NCBI GenBank assembly: GCA_035235625.1
Contig: CP141144.1
Location: 20,457,014 to 20,521,013 of the forward strand
DNA from: Saururus chinensis
Taxonomy: Eukaryota > Streptophyta > Magnoliopsida > Piperales > Saururaceae
Direction: 5' to 3'
DNA: 64,000 bases
Part shown: positions 47,791 to 59,699 of the stretch, piece after piece
Position numbering within the stretch: position 1 is the stretch's first letter
How the letters are laid out: each line of letters opens with the position of its first letter
Translations under genes and position numbers: made by a program
Notes under the pieces: model-generated
What the model was told of the DNA's origin: nothing
The model's database searches: none
Seen by the model: the letters and a program-made list of their open reading frames with translations, nothing else

Positions 47791-49586
47791 GTTTGATCCT
47801 GTGCCCCATGAGCACCGGTGTACTTTGCCTTCGGAATCTTTTTAGCACATAGGTTTCTCCCCGAAGGTTAAGGTGACGCCCTAGTAGCATTCTTTCTTTT
47901 CGACATTAGAGCTAATTGAGGTTTAATTAGTTCTATTTGTCAAGTGTAAGTGTAAGATAATAAGCGTAAGACTGTAAGTGTAAATAGTATGTACATGAGA
48001 ATAAGAGTTTGATAGGATGTGTTTTGTTATAAGTATGATGGAAAGAAAATTTTGTAAGTCTAGGAAGCTCAGAGGAATTGTAGTACTCTTGGTTGAGATT
48101 ATATATTTATCTTCTCCTGGTTTATGGTATGCTACTGTCTTGTTGAGCAGTTGTGGTGTGAACTTTTAAGGTTCACTGATTTTGATTCTCCTATTGGGTA
48201 TGAAAATACTCATATTCTTTTTCTCTAATCTTCAGACACTCCAGGGACTTTCATGGGGCCTAGTTCGAGAGCTGCTTAGCATTTGAGGATACACTTTTTG
48301 TACTGTAGGTCAATTTTTTGATTATATTACTCATTGATTATTTTATGCCACGATCTGTTGCAAATAAATTTTGAAGTGCATGTATTAAGTGAGGTGAGCG
48401 CTCTTACATGTATTATTTTGGACTTGTACATGGACTGTATTATTACTTTTGACTGTTATGGAACTTATACCCAACTACTCCTGGGAAAATATATTAAAAG
48501 CCCATGGCCATGGCAATTGTGTCTTTTGTTCATTATTCATGCCGGGGATTCGTTATTCATGCCAGGGATGAATGAACTACGAGATTTGAATGATTTATTG
48601 TTGTTAAATCTTTGTTTTGAGTTGAAAAGAAAGTATTGAGATGGATTTGATACAAATGAATGAAAATTATAAAATTGTTTTTCACAGGTTTCTTATTTTT
48701 GTCAATTTTCACCAATTTACAGTCATTATATTGCATAATTTTTATTTAAATTTTATGAAAAATATTTCGAAAACCCCGGGTGTGATAGGGGGGGAGAGGG
48801 GCGAAACCAGGGAGTGAGGGACTGCCGAAGGAAGGCAGCCATCCCCCCTTCTCTCCCTCTGATTCCCCTTCCCCGGCTCCAGACCCCCCTGCTCCCCTCT
48901 CTCCCCCTCCTCCGCAGCTCCGAACCACCCCTGCTCCCCTCTCTCCCCCCTCCTCCGCAACTCTGGACCCCCTGCTCCTCCCTCTCTTCCCCTTTCTCTG
49001 GACCCCCCCCCTCTCCCTTCCCTGGTGGGCGCCCACCAGGGATTTTTTTTAAAAAAAAATTACTCTTTAGCAATGCATCCATATGCGTCGCTAATAATTA
49101 TTTTTAACGACACTTTTCTATATGTCATTAATAATAAAAAAAATTATTTTTAAATAATTATTCTATTAGTGACGCATAAAAAAGTGTAGCTAATAGTTAT
49201 TATTAGCGACGCTTAAAAATAAGTGTCGCTAATACTTATTTACTAGCGACGTATTTATACATCATTAATAAGTAAGTATTAGCGACGCTTATTTTCAAGC
49301 ACCGCTAATAATAACTATTAGCAACGCTTTTCTATGCATCGCTAATAAAATAACTATTTTAAAAAAAATAATTTATTAGCGACACTAATAATCAATTATT
49401 AGCGATGTTTATATATACGTTGCTAAAGGGTGATATTAGCAACATTTTTGTTTATATGTCGCAAATACATAATAGCGACGATACTTTTTCAACGTTTAGT
49501 AGACTATTAGCGATGCATAAATGCGTCGTTAATAGTCCTTTTTGTTGTAGTGACATACAAGACTATGAGAGTTAAGCAAGGTGAAA

Positions 49587-51235
49587 AAGGGCTAGCTAGA
49601 GCCTTAGGCAGTCTAGGGTGCTGCCTAAGGCCCCTCAAAACATGAAAGCCCTCTCATCCCTTCATAGACGTCCATTGTCCGTATGTCCATCCGTGTCTGC
49701 ATCCGTTTTTATATAGAATGGACAGTTTTTTTGGTCCGGGCCGGACACGGACACAAACAAAGTTTTTTGTCCGCACTAATAAGGAGCTACTGACATAGAC
49801 ATACCTTTGTCCGTGTCAGTGTCCGCGGACACCCACGTCCACCACTCTTACTTAACATTCCCTTAAATATAGTAGTAATTATTACTAATTACTAAAAAAA
49901 ATAGAATTTAGTTCCTATGTAGCATCTTAGGACAGTCCTAACATGCTACATAGGTGCTTGACTACTTAAAAACGTGAATCCAGTACTTATGTACCATGTT
50001 AGAACAGTACTAATATGCTACATAGGTACTGGACAGTTTGAAAATATAAATTCATAACGTTTATAGCATATTAGGATAATCTTAATATACTACATAGATA
50101 TTAAATAACTTAAAAACATAGACCTAGTACCTATATAACATGTTAAGGCAACTTTTACATGTTATAAAAGTGCTAAAAAATTTGAATTGGGATAAAAATT
50201 TAGGTGCTGAAATATTTGTCCATGTCTGTCTGTATTCGTCCGTGTCTGTAGCGGATGGAATTGGACAAAGTATAATACGGACTAGAGCGGACACAGACAG
50301 ACACAGACTAGAGTAATTTAAATGACGGACAGACACGGACAACCCTCTATCCACGTCCGTTTCCGTCCGTGAACACCCCTACTTGTATAATAGATTAGGA
50401 CATCAACACTATGAAAAAATATCCAATCCTATTTAGGAGATGGAACAAGGCTAAGAAAAAATTTTCTTCTTTGTCATAGAAACAATGCAAACTTTCTCCT
50501 TTAATAAAAATATAAAAAATTAAATTAAATTTTAGCTCATCATTCCTTTATGGGTAGATGTATTATTACTATAAGTTAATACCTTACTTTATAGGCTCAT
50601 TTTATTAACATACAAACTTAACTCAAGCCTACTTTTATACTTTATTCACGTGAAATCCCCGGTCACAAAACACAATAACCCATTGTCATCTCCCTCAACA
50701 CTGACTTACCATAAACAATCTCACTAGATAAGAGGATTCTTTAGTTTTGTTTTTAGAATTAAATTTTAACTAAATTGCAAAGGCAAATAATCCCCAATTA
50801 AAATTCTAAACAATAATAAATATTAGATTATTTTCCAAATGAATACACTCTTATGTTTAGGGTATTAATGATATTATTTTTTTATATGATTTCTGGATTA
50901 CACAAATGGTTAAACAGGACATCATGTTTACCAATAAGCCAATAAACCCAATAATTGTGAAAGGTTTAAAGTCATAAACTACCTCACCCTATAAAGGAAC
51001 TTCCTAATATTTGTTTATTGATATTACACATAATTGTTACTTAGAAAAAACTTTTTAAAGCTACAATTTATAATCATACCTATAATTGAAAATCTAACAA
51101 AAATTTCATCAAAAATTTCTCTTCTCAAAATGTAATTTTTGAATAAAATTCTTTATTAATTAAATATATAATAATAGTTATATTTAAATTTAAAATTTTT
51201 GCCTTATGCCTCGAGTTATCTTGAGTTGGCTCTAG
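49587..51235. mobile_element. Older hAT relative, interrupted or rearranged
   Basis: The left end AAGGGCTAGCTAGAGCCTTAGGCAG (first bases decayed) and right end GCCTTATGCCTC...TTGAGTTGGCTCTAG align with the ends of the 944-bp hAT at 39871-40814. No target duplication can be recognised. A segment of about 0.7 kb (49660-50390) within it has its own inverted (T)GTCCGTGTC-rich ends and palindromic repeats, and is probably a separate fold-back insertion. No coding sequence. Confidence 0.55.
49660..50390. repeat. Fold-back segment with GTCCGTGTC ends and palindromic tandem units
   Basis: GTCCGTGTC/GACACGGAC motifs cluster at 49670-49835 and 50215-50385 in opposite orientations. Between them (49909-50190) lie four tandem units of about 80 bp, each itself palindromic, such as TAGCAT-TTAGGACAGTCCTAA-ATGCTA. 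Confidence 0.65.
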
Positions 51236-51771
51236 GCTAGTGGCCGAGCTGCCCGGCCATGCCAATCTCTTGACGGTGGTCCGAGGCAAGGGCATCTTGA
51301 GGGAGTTGGAGGCAAAGTGCTCAAGACGTGCTAAAACTAGATAGACGCAGTTTGGGTATTAAAAAAATATTAATCAGGTGGTGGCAAACTTATAAAATTA
51401 ATGTCTTTTTAAGAAATCTGAAATAAAAATAAGGATTAATTTAAAAACGCATATAACAAATGGACTAATTTAAAAGTTAAACTAAGTTAACGGACTTGGT
51501 CATAAATTCTTGGAGAAGAAGAGAGGAAGGGGAATGCCGTGGTCTCCTTGGAACTCGGTTAAGGGGGTAATAAGAAACAGAATCACTTGCCCCTAAACTG
51601 GGAATCCGGAAGCAATCCTACTTAAGATAGGATGTCTTATTTTTCGACGCCAACATTATTTTTGAAGTGAGCAAAAATTGAGACACCTAATTATAATAGA
51701 AGAATAAAACGACCAGTCCTGTAATTCCATCTATAAATACTAAGCCTCTGCCTTTTCTCTCCGTTTATGAG
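51236..51771. other. Intergenic stretch, no gene seen
   Basis: A GC-rich 100-bp island (51239-51343) translates without stops on both strands but matches nothing I recognise. The rest is AT-rich. Confidence 0.35.
51732..51740 (+). promoter_or_regulatory. TATA box of the KIB/F-box remnant
   Basis: CTATAAATAC lies about 40 bp before the first ATG at 51772, a typical plant TATA spacing for a short leader. Confidence 0.45.
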
Positions 51772-52232
51772 ATGGAGGGTGAGTTGAAAGAAGAAGAAGA
51801 AGTCTTTTCTCTCTCTGAGATGGAGGTTGATGTGAAAAAAGAAGAAGAAGAGAAGACGGTGGGGGGCGGTATTTAGAGCCAATAATCGTGAAGCACATCG
51901 ATGTTATTGAAGACATCATTAGCTGTCGTTCAGTCAGCCGCTTATGGAAGGGAGCTGTTGACGGTTGGATTCGGGAGGGTCAAAAGATGGATACTTTGCT
52001 GCTCATGGAAAGAAGCCCAGGCCAATTAACCCTGTTCAGCCCCACGTCCGGCAGTTTGTACGAGCTCGAACAGGCACAGCAGCAGCCCTTATTGACGGAA
52101 AACGAAATGATAGTTGGGTCCTCCTACGGCTGGCTCGCCGCTTTTGATTGGCTTTCAGAGAAGTTCAAGATTACTTTAAAAAATCCACTGACTGGTGCTC
52201 ACGTCTCCCTACCACTAGCACCTGAAACATGA
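51772..52232 (+). pseudogene. F-box/KIB (DUF295) gene, truncated
   Basis: A first short frame at ATG 51772 encodes a Glu/Lys-rich stretch and stops at TAG 51874-51876. The next frame, shifted by one base and lacking its own ATG, carries an F-box tail (VKHIDVIEDIISCRSVSRLW) and the beginning of the KIB1-4 beta-propeller: QLTLFSPTSGSLYELE, then GSSYGWLAAFDWLSEKFKIT and LKNPLTGAHVSLPL. It stops at TGA 52230-52232. KIB-type F-box proteins normally exceed 300 residues and act as substrate receptors of SCF ubiquitin ligases. Here about 115 residues remain and most of the propeller is missing. The AT-rich DNA and TA repeat downstream show no continuation. A frameshift plus 3' truncation makes it a pseudogene. 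Confidence 0.65.
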
Positions 52233-52465
52233 TTACTTTAGCATATTTAATTTTTTATATTTTTTCTAAGAATTATACCTTTAGAGTCGTGTGTAGGGCT
52301 TAGTCTTGGTTATTAGGCTTTGATGTTTTACATATATTTTTGGCACAAATTTTGGTTATACAACGTGTAAAGAAGTAGAATGACGGGGAGATATTAGTAA
52401 CCAATGCACAAAGAAGTAGAATGACACATAAGGAAGTAGAATAACGCATAAGAGGTTAAGTGGAA

Positions 52466-52473
<8 letters not shown>
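52233..52473. other. AT-rich spacer after the F-box remnant
   Basis: No gene. A short phrase AAGAAGTAGAATGAC is repeated two to three times at 52370-52450. Confidence 0.4.

Positions 52474-52556
<83 letters not shown>
52474..52556. repeat. (TA)n microsatellite
   Basis: About 40 consecutive TA dinucleotides, uninterrupted. Long Ile-Tyr frames here are artefacts. Confidence 0.98.
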
Positions 52557-52560
<4 letters not shown>

Positions 52561-52739
52561 GCCATGACCGCATTCCAGAAAGTCCAGAACATCTAGAAGA
52601 GTGGAGAAGAATCCCAAAGGCAATTCTAGACCCTTTGTTTTGCTATCAGTGTTTTCCCTTGGTTTCAACGTGTTTCATCAACATTGAGCTGTCAGAGAAT
52701 TTTTCGTCATCATTTGCCACTACTCTCCACTGAAATTAG

Positions 52740-55700
52740 CTTCATCCAACCGCCAGAACTCCAAAGATGCCGACTAGAGCTGCCGCCACCCTCTCCTCAC
52801 TCCTCCACGAGGTGTTAGTCTTTTCCTCATTTTTTTCTCATTGTCCAGTTTGTTTTTGAGTTGCCGGTGCACTTTTAGCTTCTGTCTGGCCTCCAGATCA
52901 ACTCCACTTGGTCTATCTTGGTCCATCAACAGCAATGGACCACCCCTTCTAGCTCTCTCCTGGATCGGGTGAACCTCCTCCACCCTCCCCCCACTATTTT
53001 CTTCTTCAATACGACCCAAACTGCCCCTTTTTTCTCAATTTTGAGGCAGAGGCTCTATTTACCATTTGATGCTACCATTGGTGGCCGGATGGGGACTGTC
53101 AGTTTTCGCTTGACCTGCCTTGGGATGGAGAGGGCTAGGCTTGCCACCATCAACCTCGGAGCCGGTCCTACCCTTCCACCCTTGACTGTGCTAGATGCAC
53201 AGCCACCCGCACTATTGGTTTTGGTTGTGCGTAGCGATTGACAATGTTGTTGTCTCCTCCAGCCACCACTAGGACCTAATCTTTACCACCCTTTTGGGCC
53301 TTGGGCTGCCTCCATCCAGCCCACCCTCCTTGTCACATGTGCAAGTAGTCGCATGTGCAATTTAGGGTATGGGAGCCGTTTTTGCAGCACCTGACCGTTG
53401 AATGGCTCCATCATCAATTGAGTTGATCACCATAGCCCTCCACATCTCCTCTATCCTCGAGCATTGCCCCATGCTCTTTTCCCCTTATGTGGGCCATAAT
53501 CAAGGTAAAATCGCAGCTATTGGTACTGTCCATGGCTGATTTAGGTGTCTTATGACCGGTTGAGTGCTTTTTAGCCACTGGCCAACTTCTGATTAGTTCA
53601 CCCTCGACTTCCAGTTGCACTTGCTATTTTTGTTGGCACGAACCTTCTCCTGGCTGCCCGTAGTGGACTATCATGGGTCACAGATTTTGCCGCACAAACT
53701 TCCATTACCCGGTCTTGCCATAATTACTTCTAGCACTCCATCAACCTAGGTACAACAACTCTCCCCACTGGGCAATGCTTTTGGCTGCCAACTCCACTGC
53801 CGACGCTGCCACTGTCATGTGCTCGCTATCAAATGTCATGGCTTACAAGGTAGGAGAGCTTTGAACTCATAATTTTATGATAGCATACTTTAAATATTTA
53901 GCTAAATGCTAAGATTGTATGATTCAATGCTTTCGATGCTAAATGATGATCCAATTATACGATGTGATGTAAGCATGATTATATGGCATGTTTAAAAATG
54001 CATATAACATGCATGTGAGCTAAAAGTAGGTTTGATATATGTGGATTATGTGTATGCTAATGATGACTAGCGAGTATGTTAGTAAGCTATGTATGGAATT
54101 ATATATATGTTATACATATGTGTGATGGACATATGTATGTAAAATGACTATATGTCGGTATGAAGGAGATGTGTATGTGTGTGGGCAGAGATGTATGGGC
54201 GATGGACGATAAGAGGTGACATAGGGTTTGGATGTATTTGTTGTGGATTGTAATCGTATGACAGAAGGCGGAGGATGTAAGTTTGATGGGTGAACATTGG
54301 GATATATTTGGTTTGGAGTGGAGCATATGTTGGGGGTTTAGCAAGTAAGTGGATTTAAGGTTTAATGCCTTACAGGGGATTGTCAAACAGTAAGAGTGTT
54401 GCATAATTGTACAAATATAATGTACATATTATGAAGTGAAAAGTAAGCATAATAAGTAAGGTATAAGTAAGATGGTTATAACTGGGGTTGGCTTTGAGGA
54501 TCTTAGTTTGATGGCTTTCAAGTATGATGATTTGGCTATAAGGTGGATGGTGGCGTATGTAAGAATTTGGTGTATGGTGAGTTATGTTGAGAGTTGGATG
54601 GGTTAAGTGAAGTTTGTTACCCTGACGAACTAGGGTTTTATAACGGGCTAAGGTTTGAATTGGTCAGTGGAAGATTGTAAGATTGAAAGTTTTTGTGGCA
54701 TAATTGTACCTGCATAAATTACATAATTCAAACTTGAATTATAAGCAAAGCTAATATAATAGCACTGTGAGTTTGAGACCTGAGGGTTTCAACTGATTAA
54801 GTTACATGTTTAAGCTAGCTGATATTGAGTCAGCTAAGCATTTCTCATGTCTTTCCATGGTATTTATTTTGTGGGATGTTGTTTATGTGCTTTATTAAGC
54901 CTAGACATTTGATGCTCTATTGAGAGAGCTATATGTTTTTTCCTTTAGTTGGCACTATATAATTCTACCCAAGAGTGTCAACTTTATGATTCCGTCATTA
55001 GTTGGCACTATATGGACCCTAGAGTGTAGGTGTTTGCGCGCTCAAGTAAGTAGTATCATGGAATTACTCTTACTTATTTGATCTTGTACCCCATGAGCAT
55101 AGGTGTGCCTTGTCTTCAGAAAAATCGATGGTGTTTAGTCACTCCCCGAAGGTTAAGATGATGCCCAGTGACACTCCTTTCCATTTCAATGCTAGAGCTG
55201 ATTAGTTGTAATGAGCTTAACTGATTGATAGTATGTATATAATTGTATGAGTGAGTATCTATGTTTTTTAGTAAGTGTAAGATTTCGAGTAAGACTCTAA
55301 GCGTAAGTTTCTGAGCAAGACTGTAAGAGCATGTTTCTGAGTAAGACTATAAGCATATGTTCTTAGCAAGACTATAAAAGTAAGAATTTAAGTAAGATGT
55401 TATGAGTAAAGATTGTAAGAATGGCACAAGTATGACTATAAGTGTAAGAGTAAGTGTAATGATATATGGCATGATTGTATATGTATGTGACTCTGATGTA
55501 TTTATATGCTTTATGCTTCATTATTGAGTGCATGAACACATTTATGTATGGAATTGCAGAGTTCATTATTTAGAACTCTCCTACTGAGCATTTTCCTATT
55601 GAGTATAAAAATACTTTTTTTTCTATTTTTTTAGCCCTCGTGTTCGAGAGGCTTTTGTAGGTTTGTAACGGAGAGCTCCTGAAGATGGACACTTATTTCC

Positions 55701-56144
55701 ATAGGTGGATTGAATTCCATTGTGTCAGGTATATTTCTAACTCATTGTGAGTCTTTATTTTTGTGTAACGATCTGATATATTGGGTGAGATGAGAATTAA
55801 AGTGTTTATACATTTTGGACTTGCAATTTGGATTAGATTGTAAATTGTTTATCGGACTTGTACCCAAGGATGCCTGGGAGAGATTTGTATTTAAAATCCG
55901 TGGTCATGGTAATTTCTTTTTTACACTTGTTTTTGAGTAGCATTTGAGATTGTTTGGTTTGGCCATGTGATGTTGGATTAAAAAGAAAGAAATTTGTAGG
56001 AAAAAATTGATGTGTGATGCCTTAAATTATAAAACTACTTTCACAGGTTTTGTATTTCATTATTTTTCCCTATTCACAGGTATTATGTTGCAAAAAAATT
56101 TGTGAATTTTTAAGAAAATGTGATGGAAAATCTTGGGCATTATA
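52740..56144 (+). mobile_element. Family-A LTR, diverged copy with unclear 5' end
   Basis: From about 52740 it follows family A in order: GC-rich core, the CACATGTGCAAGTAGTCGCA phrase (compare 5166), AAGGTAGGAGAGCTTTGAAC (compare 5677), the repeat block, hairpin (55044-55075), minisatellite remnants (55260-55460), the GAGTATAAAAATACT variant near 55596, and the end CTTGGGCATTATA (decayed CA). The left boundary is lost near the TA microsatellite, and no target duplication is seen. Non-coding. Substitutions throughout indicate an older copy than 3378-8003. Confidence 0.75.
55044..55075 (+). other. Conserved LTR hairpin with compensatory change
   Basis: AAGTAAGTAGTA, loop, TACTCTTACTT. Compared with the 6941 copy the second pair is A-T instead of G-C, both arms having changed. 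Confidence 0.7.
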
Positions 56145-57266
56145 GATATAGCTTGTCCTTATGGGCATGGTTCCCTCTTAGCTAGGTTTCCTTATTTGAA
56201 TCTATCTAAATCTCTCCTCAACCAATCAAAATTTAAACCTCCTTATTTGAGTCAATCTCTCCTCAATTTAAAAGATGCTAAACCACTTAGAAGCTTGGTG
56301 CCAAAGTCATCCTCTTGGGTGGGCCAGGTGGCCAATTTGGCACATGCCTTGCCCCATCTAGGTCCTATTTACCTGCATACCTATTCATCCTCATTCTTCT
56401 TCAACTACAACCCATTTTCCCCGTCTTAATTCCTTAAATTAATCACCCTAGCCCCTAACCCTTGATTAGGGCTAGTTGGGCAAGCCCCAGACAAATCTCA
56501 TTTATCTACGGGTAAGCACTCATGTGTGGTTACTAGGGTCAGGTCACATAAGTGGGTCCACTTACTTACGTAGAACGAACCCCCTTAAGTGGTATATTTT
56601 TCCCTTCCCACACCTCCAGTTAGGGTACTAGGGTTTTACTTAGATTAGTTGACTAGGTTGACTGCACAACCCTACATTACTAGCTGAATTAAGAAAGTTT
56701 CCCTCCCGATCATAATGGTCAAGGGGTAAAATTTAAGATTTCACCGTGCTCCAAATTAACTCCATGAAAAAAATTCACTCCCAAAATCATTTCCACGCCA
56801 ACTTTTCTCTCTCTCCCATTTTCCACCCATCTCTCTCCCTGTTCCCTCCATCTCCCACTCCTCCCTACCCTTACTCTCTTCTCCATTACTAACTCCACCA
56901 TTCAGCGAACAATGCTTTTGATTTTCAATCCTTGGAATTTAGGTTTTGACAAGTCATCATGAGGTGTAGAAGAAAGGGAGAGCTCCATCTACTAGCCTAG
57001 TAGAGAGTTTCATCATCAACAATAGGTAAGAACTATTCCATCTATTACGATGATGTAGGTTTTGTTGTTCCATACGCTAATTGATTGGAATTTTTGCATG
57101 ATAATAATATGATAGAAGTATAAGTTAAGGTTTTGCATGTCAAAAACTTGATTTTTATGCATGCTACTTGTTAATCCATGATCTTTGGCTTATCATGAAA
57201 AGTTCCGTACAATATTATGTTGATTCTTGATTTTATTATTCATGTTGAATTATATTACATCATGTT
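56145..57266. other. LTR-like or leader-like DNA hosting the family-B solo LTR
   Basis: No gene. C/T-rich text at 56790-56900 is followed by ATCATCAACAATAGGTAAGAAC near 57005, resembling an untranslated exon with a splice donor as seen in other LTRs here. It resumes after 59364. Boundaries not determined. Confidence 0.35.
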
Positions 57267-57271
57267 CTAAG

Positions 57272-59359
57272 TGTAACACCTCGACCCGGAAAAGGGTTAG
57301 TTTGGAAGACAAAATCGGAGTATATTAAATAAGCAAAAAAATTAAAATCGAACTAACCAGGAGTTGCAGACTCTGAGTGCGAGAGATATAACGTTCTTCT
57401 ACACACTACATAGCTTTAACGCTCCATTGTGTATAGATCAGAACAAACATAATTTTATAACTAATTTGAATCGGGCCAACGTTACCTTGTCATTGGTTGC
57501 CTACGTACATATTGGATACCATCCACAATATTATTCTAATACGATTGGATTTGAATGTAGTTCTGCCTAATGGTTAATACAAGCATCAGACATCACAAAA
57601 TCATATACGTTAAATATATCAGAAATCTTATAAATCATCAGAATCAAACAAAAGCCAATAAATCAGCGAAATACACGTCTCACGTAGATGAGCAGAACAT
57701 TAACTAAATGACACATCCCACTCTATCATAGAGCGGAGCAAAACACACAACAGAGCATGTTGGATTATATTAGATCCTATGAGATCATATCAAATTTCAT
57801 CCAACCATCCGATCATATCAGATCATATCGGAGTATATTTGATCACAATAGAGTATTTCAGAGTAATTTGAATCACAACAGAATATATCAAAGTAGATCG
57901 AATAGGACCATATCAGCATATATCATATCATAACAAATTATATATCTTAATTAGTATATTACTAATTAGTATATTACTAATTAAGATGTGCATGCATATA
58001 AATCATATTAAATTAAAAGGAAAGAAAAGTGTACTCCCCTGCAGTTCCGGAAGTGGTGACATTTGGAGTTGCTTGTTTCCTCAAGGCATCCTCTCTTTCA
58101 AGTCCAGAAATGGTGGGCAGAACCTCCTCTAATTCCGGAATACTTTTCTCTTTCCGCGCCCGTAAGCAAAGGACATAACCTCCCCTTAACCCGGGATACT
58201 TTTCTCACAACACGCCCTTAAACGACAGATATAATCTCCCCTTACCCAGAGATACTTCTCACTTTCGCGCCCGTAGGTGGCGGACAGAACCTCCCCTTAC
58301 CCAGAGACACTTCACCCTTCTTATGCCCACAGGTAACAAACATAACCTCCCCTTGATCGGAGACACTTTACCCTTCACACGCCTATAGGTGGTGGACAAA
58401 ACCTCCCCTTGCCCAGAGACACTTTACCCTTCACACGCCTATAGGTGGTGGACAAAACCTCCCCTTGCCCAGAGACACTTTACCCTTCACACGCCTGTAG
58501 GCGACAAACAAAACCTCCCCTTTCCCAGAGACACTTTACCCTTCCTGTGCCCGTAGGCGGCGGACAGAACCTCCCCTTTACCCAGGGGCATTTCCCCCAT
58601 ATAGGGTCAATAACTCGAGGAATGGACACTTCCATTGCATAAAATACCCTCGAATTAACTAAGAACGCCTTTTGAATTGAAGAAAACAGACTCAAAATGA
58701 CTCCATAAACTTTTTCAGAAGTTTGACGGAAATGAGAATTTATAAGAAAATGGCATGCGAGCGTACGAAGGAAGTTGGAATACACACGCACACGCTCACG
58801 CCACATGGCACATTTTCATTGGGCCACCAAACAAGCCAGCATGAGTGATGCGCGCGTCACCGTGCTACGAGCGGCGCGTGAGGCTACTCCATGCATCCAC
58901 CGCTTGTCCCACACAAGTCTGCGGCTCGGCAACACAGTGATGCGGCGGCTTGGCTCCGGATAGCTGAAGTCAGCTATTCCATCCTTTCTTGAATATTTTA
59001 TTATTATTTCATTCCAATACAATTCCAACTTCAAAACGCGATAACTTATCCTGATGTCAAAATTGCACGTTCTTAATACTGATGAACTCATATCAATGAG
59101 CCCTTTAATACTAGACCCCACATGGGTAGGTTATCTCGCACTTTTAAAGTGGGTCCCGCCCATATGGCACATTTTCCGAGGTCATAACTTTCGTTCCCAA
59201 CCTCTGTTTTGCATGTTCTTTGATTCGTTGCGCTCGTTACTTCGAGCTGTAACTAAATTCAGGAATTTCATCTCTTGAAACCCTCTAAAAATTATTTAAA
59301 TTTATTTAACTACCCCTAACCTTCTTTGATTAAGTGTAATTGGAACACGGGGTGTCACA
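57272..59359 (-). mobile_element. Family-B solo LTR (2088 bp)
   Basis: TGTAACACCTCGACCC at the left and GGGGTGTCACA at the right, flanked by perfect CTAAG duplications (57267-57271 and 59360-59364). This defines the complete LTR of the element at 1-28965. Minus orientation follows from that element's primer site and polypurine tract. It has a tandem array at 58080-58600 and no coding sequence. With an intact duplication and well-kept ends it is younger than the nested copy at the left of the window. Confidence 0.9.
58080..58600. repeat. 56-60-bp tandem repeat in family-B LTR
   Basis: About nine units around the phrase ACCTCCCCTTGCCCAGAGAC. Two adjacent units, beginning GCCTATAGGTGGTGGAC at 58381 and GCCTATAGGT at 58437, are identical at a 56-bp period, showing recent local duplication. 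Degenerate versions are at 11000-11410 and 28620-28920. Confidence 0.9.
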
Positions 59360-59364
59360 CTAAG

Positions 59365-59690
59365 TGCCTTTCTTTTCTTGCTAAGAGTTGAGAATTGATT
59401 AATGTTTTCTTCTCTTCAACTAAATTTTTGATTTCTTTGTGCATCTATTATGGCCAGATTGGTTCATGCCCTTCCACTTAGAGTTTAAAATTGGAATTTC
59501 TCTGAGAATTAGTAGACTTTCTCCATTTGATGTTTAAAAATTCATGTCTTTTTTCCAAGCATTTCTTTACAAAAAGGTTTTCTTTTCCTAAAACTTTAAT
59601 ATAATCCTATGATCCATTAGAGCTCCTAAACATTAAATTAAAGGGATAGGAGACCAATATTTATTAAATTTTATTTCCATTTCCTTTACA
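59365..59690. other. Continuation of the DNA interrupted by the family-B solo LTR
   Basis: AT-rich with T-runs; no gene seen. Confidence 0.35.
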
Positions 59691-59699
59691 AGAAATGCA

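Larger units (their letters stand above)
45447..48787 (+). mobile_element. Solo LTR (3341 bp), diverged relative of family A
   Basis: It starts TGTAATAACCTGGG and ends CCCCGGGTGTGATA (decayed CA), with GGGGG on both sides (45442-45446 and 48788-48792) inside a G/C-rich CACTA block. It shares with family A the GC-rich core (45860-46850), the GCCCAAGAGTGGCACT repeats (47570-47700), the hairpin (47759-47790), the GTAAGTGTAAG minisatellite remnants (about 47940-48000) and the GGGTATGAAAATACTC block near 48196. Elsewhere it is strongly diverged. No coding frames. Confidence 0.75.
41610..49552. mobile_element. Coding-free CACTA-like DNA transposon with nested insertions
   Basis: The right end reads, inward, CACTACAACAAAAAGG-ACTATTAACGAC, a textbook plant CACTA terminus. 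The left end CACAGTATAATAAAATGTAG is an eroded version, with flanks ATA and ACA as a near-matching 3-bp duplication. Both arms are packed with subterminal repeats of the type ATTAGCGACGCTT in both orientations (41630-42000, 43020-43105, 45010-45115, 49060-49545), some in interior positions. Own sequence, once the hAT-like copy (43111-45009) and the solo LTR (45447-48787) are removed, is about 2.7 kb. It has GA-rich tracts and C-rich blocks but no transposase. Subterminal repeats in the middle suggest two overlapping or rearranged CACTA copies. Confidence 0.75.

Noticed and set aside
48742-49107. Overlapping Gly/Glu/Arg-rich and Pro/Leu-rich frames
   Set aside because: Low-complexity C-rich DNA at the LTR/CACTA junction.
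41610-49552. CACTA transposase
   Set aside because: No frame in the element's own DNA resembles a transposase; the longest frames are low complexity or belong to nested elements.
52356-52668. Frames with Ile-Tyr runs
   Set aside because: Translation of the (TA)n microsatellite.
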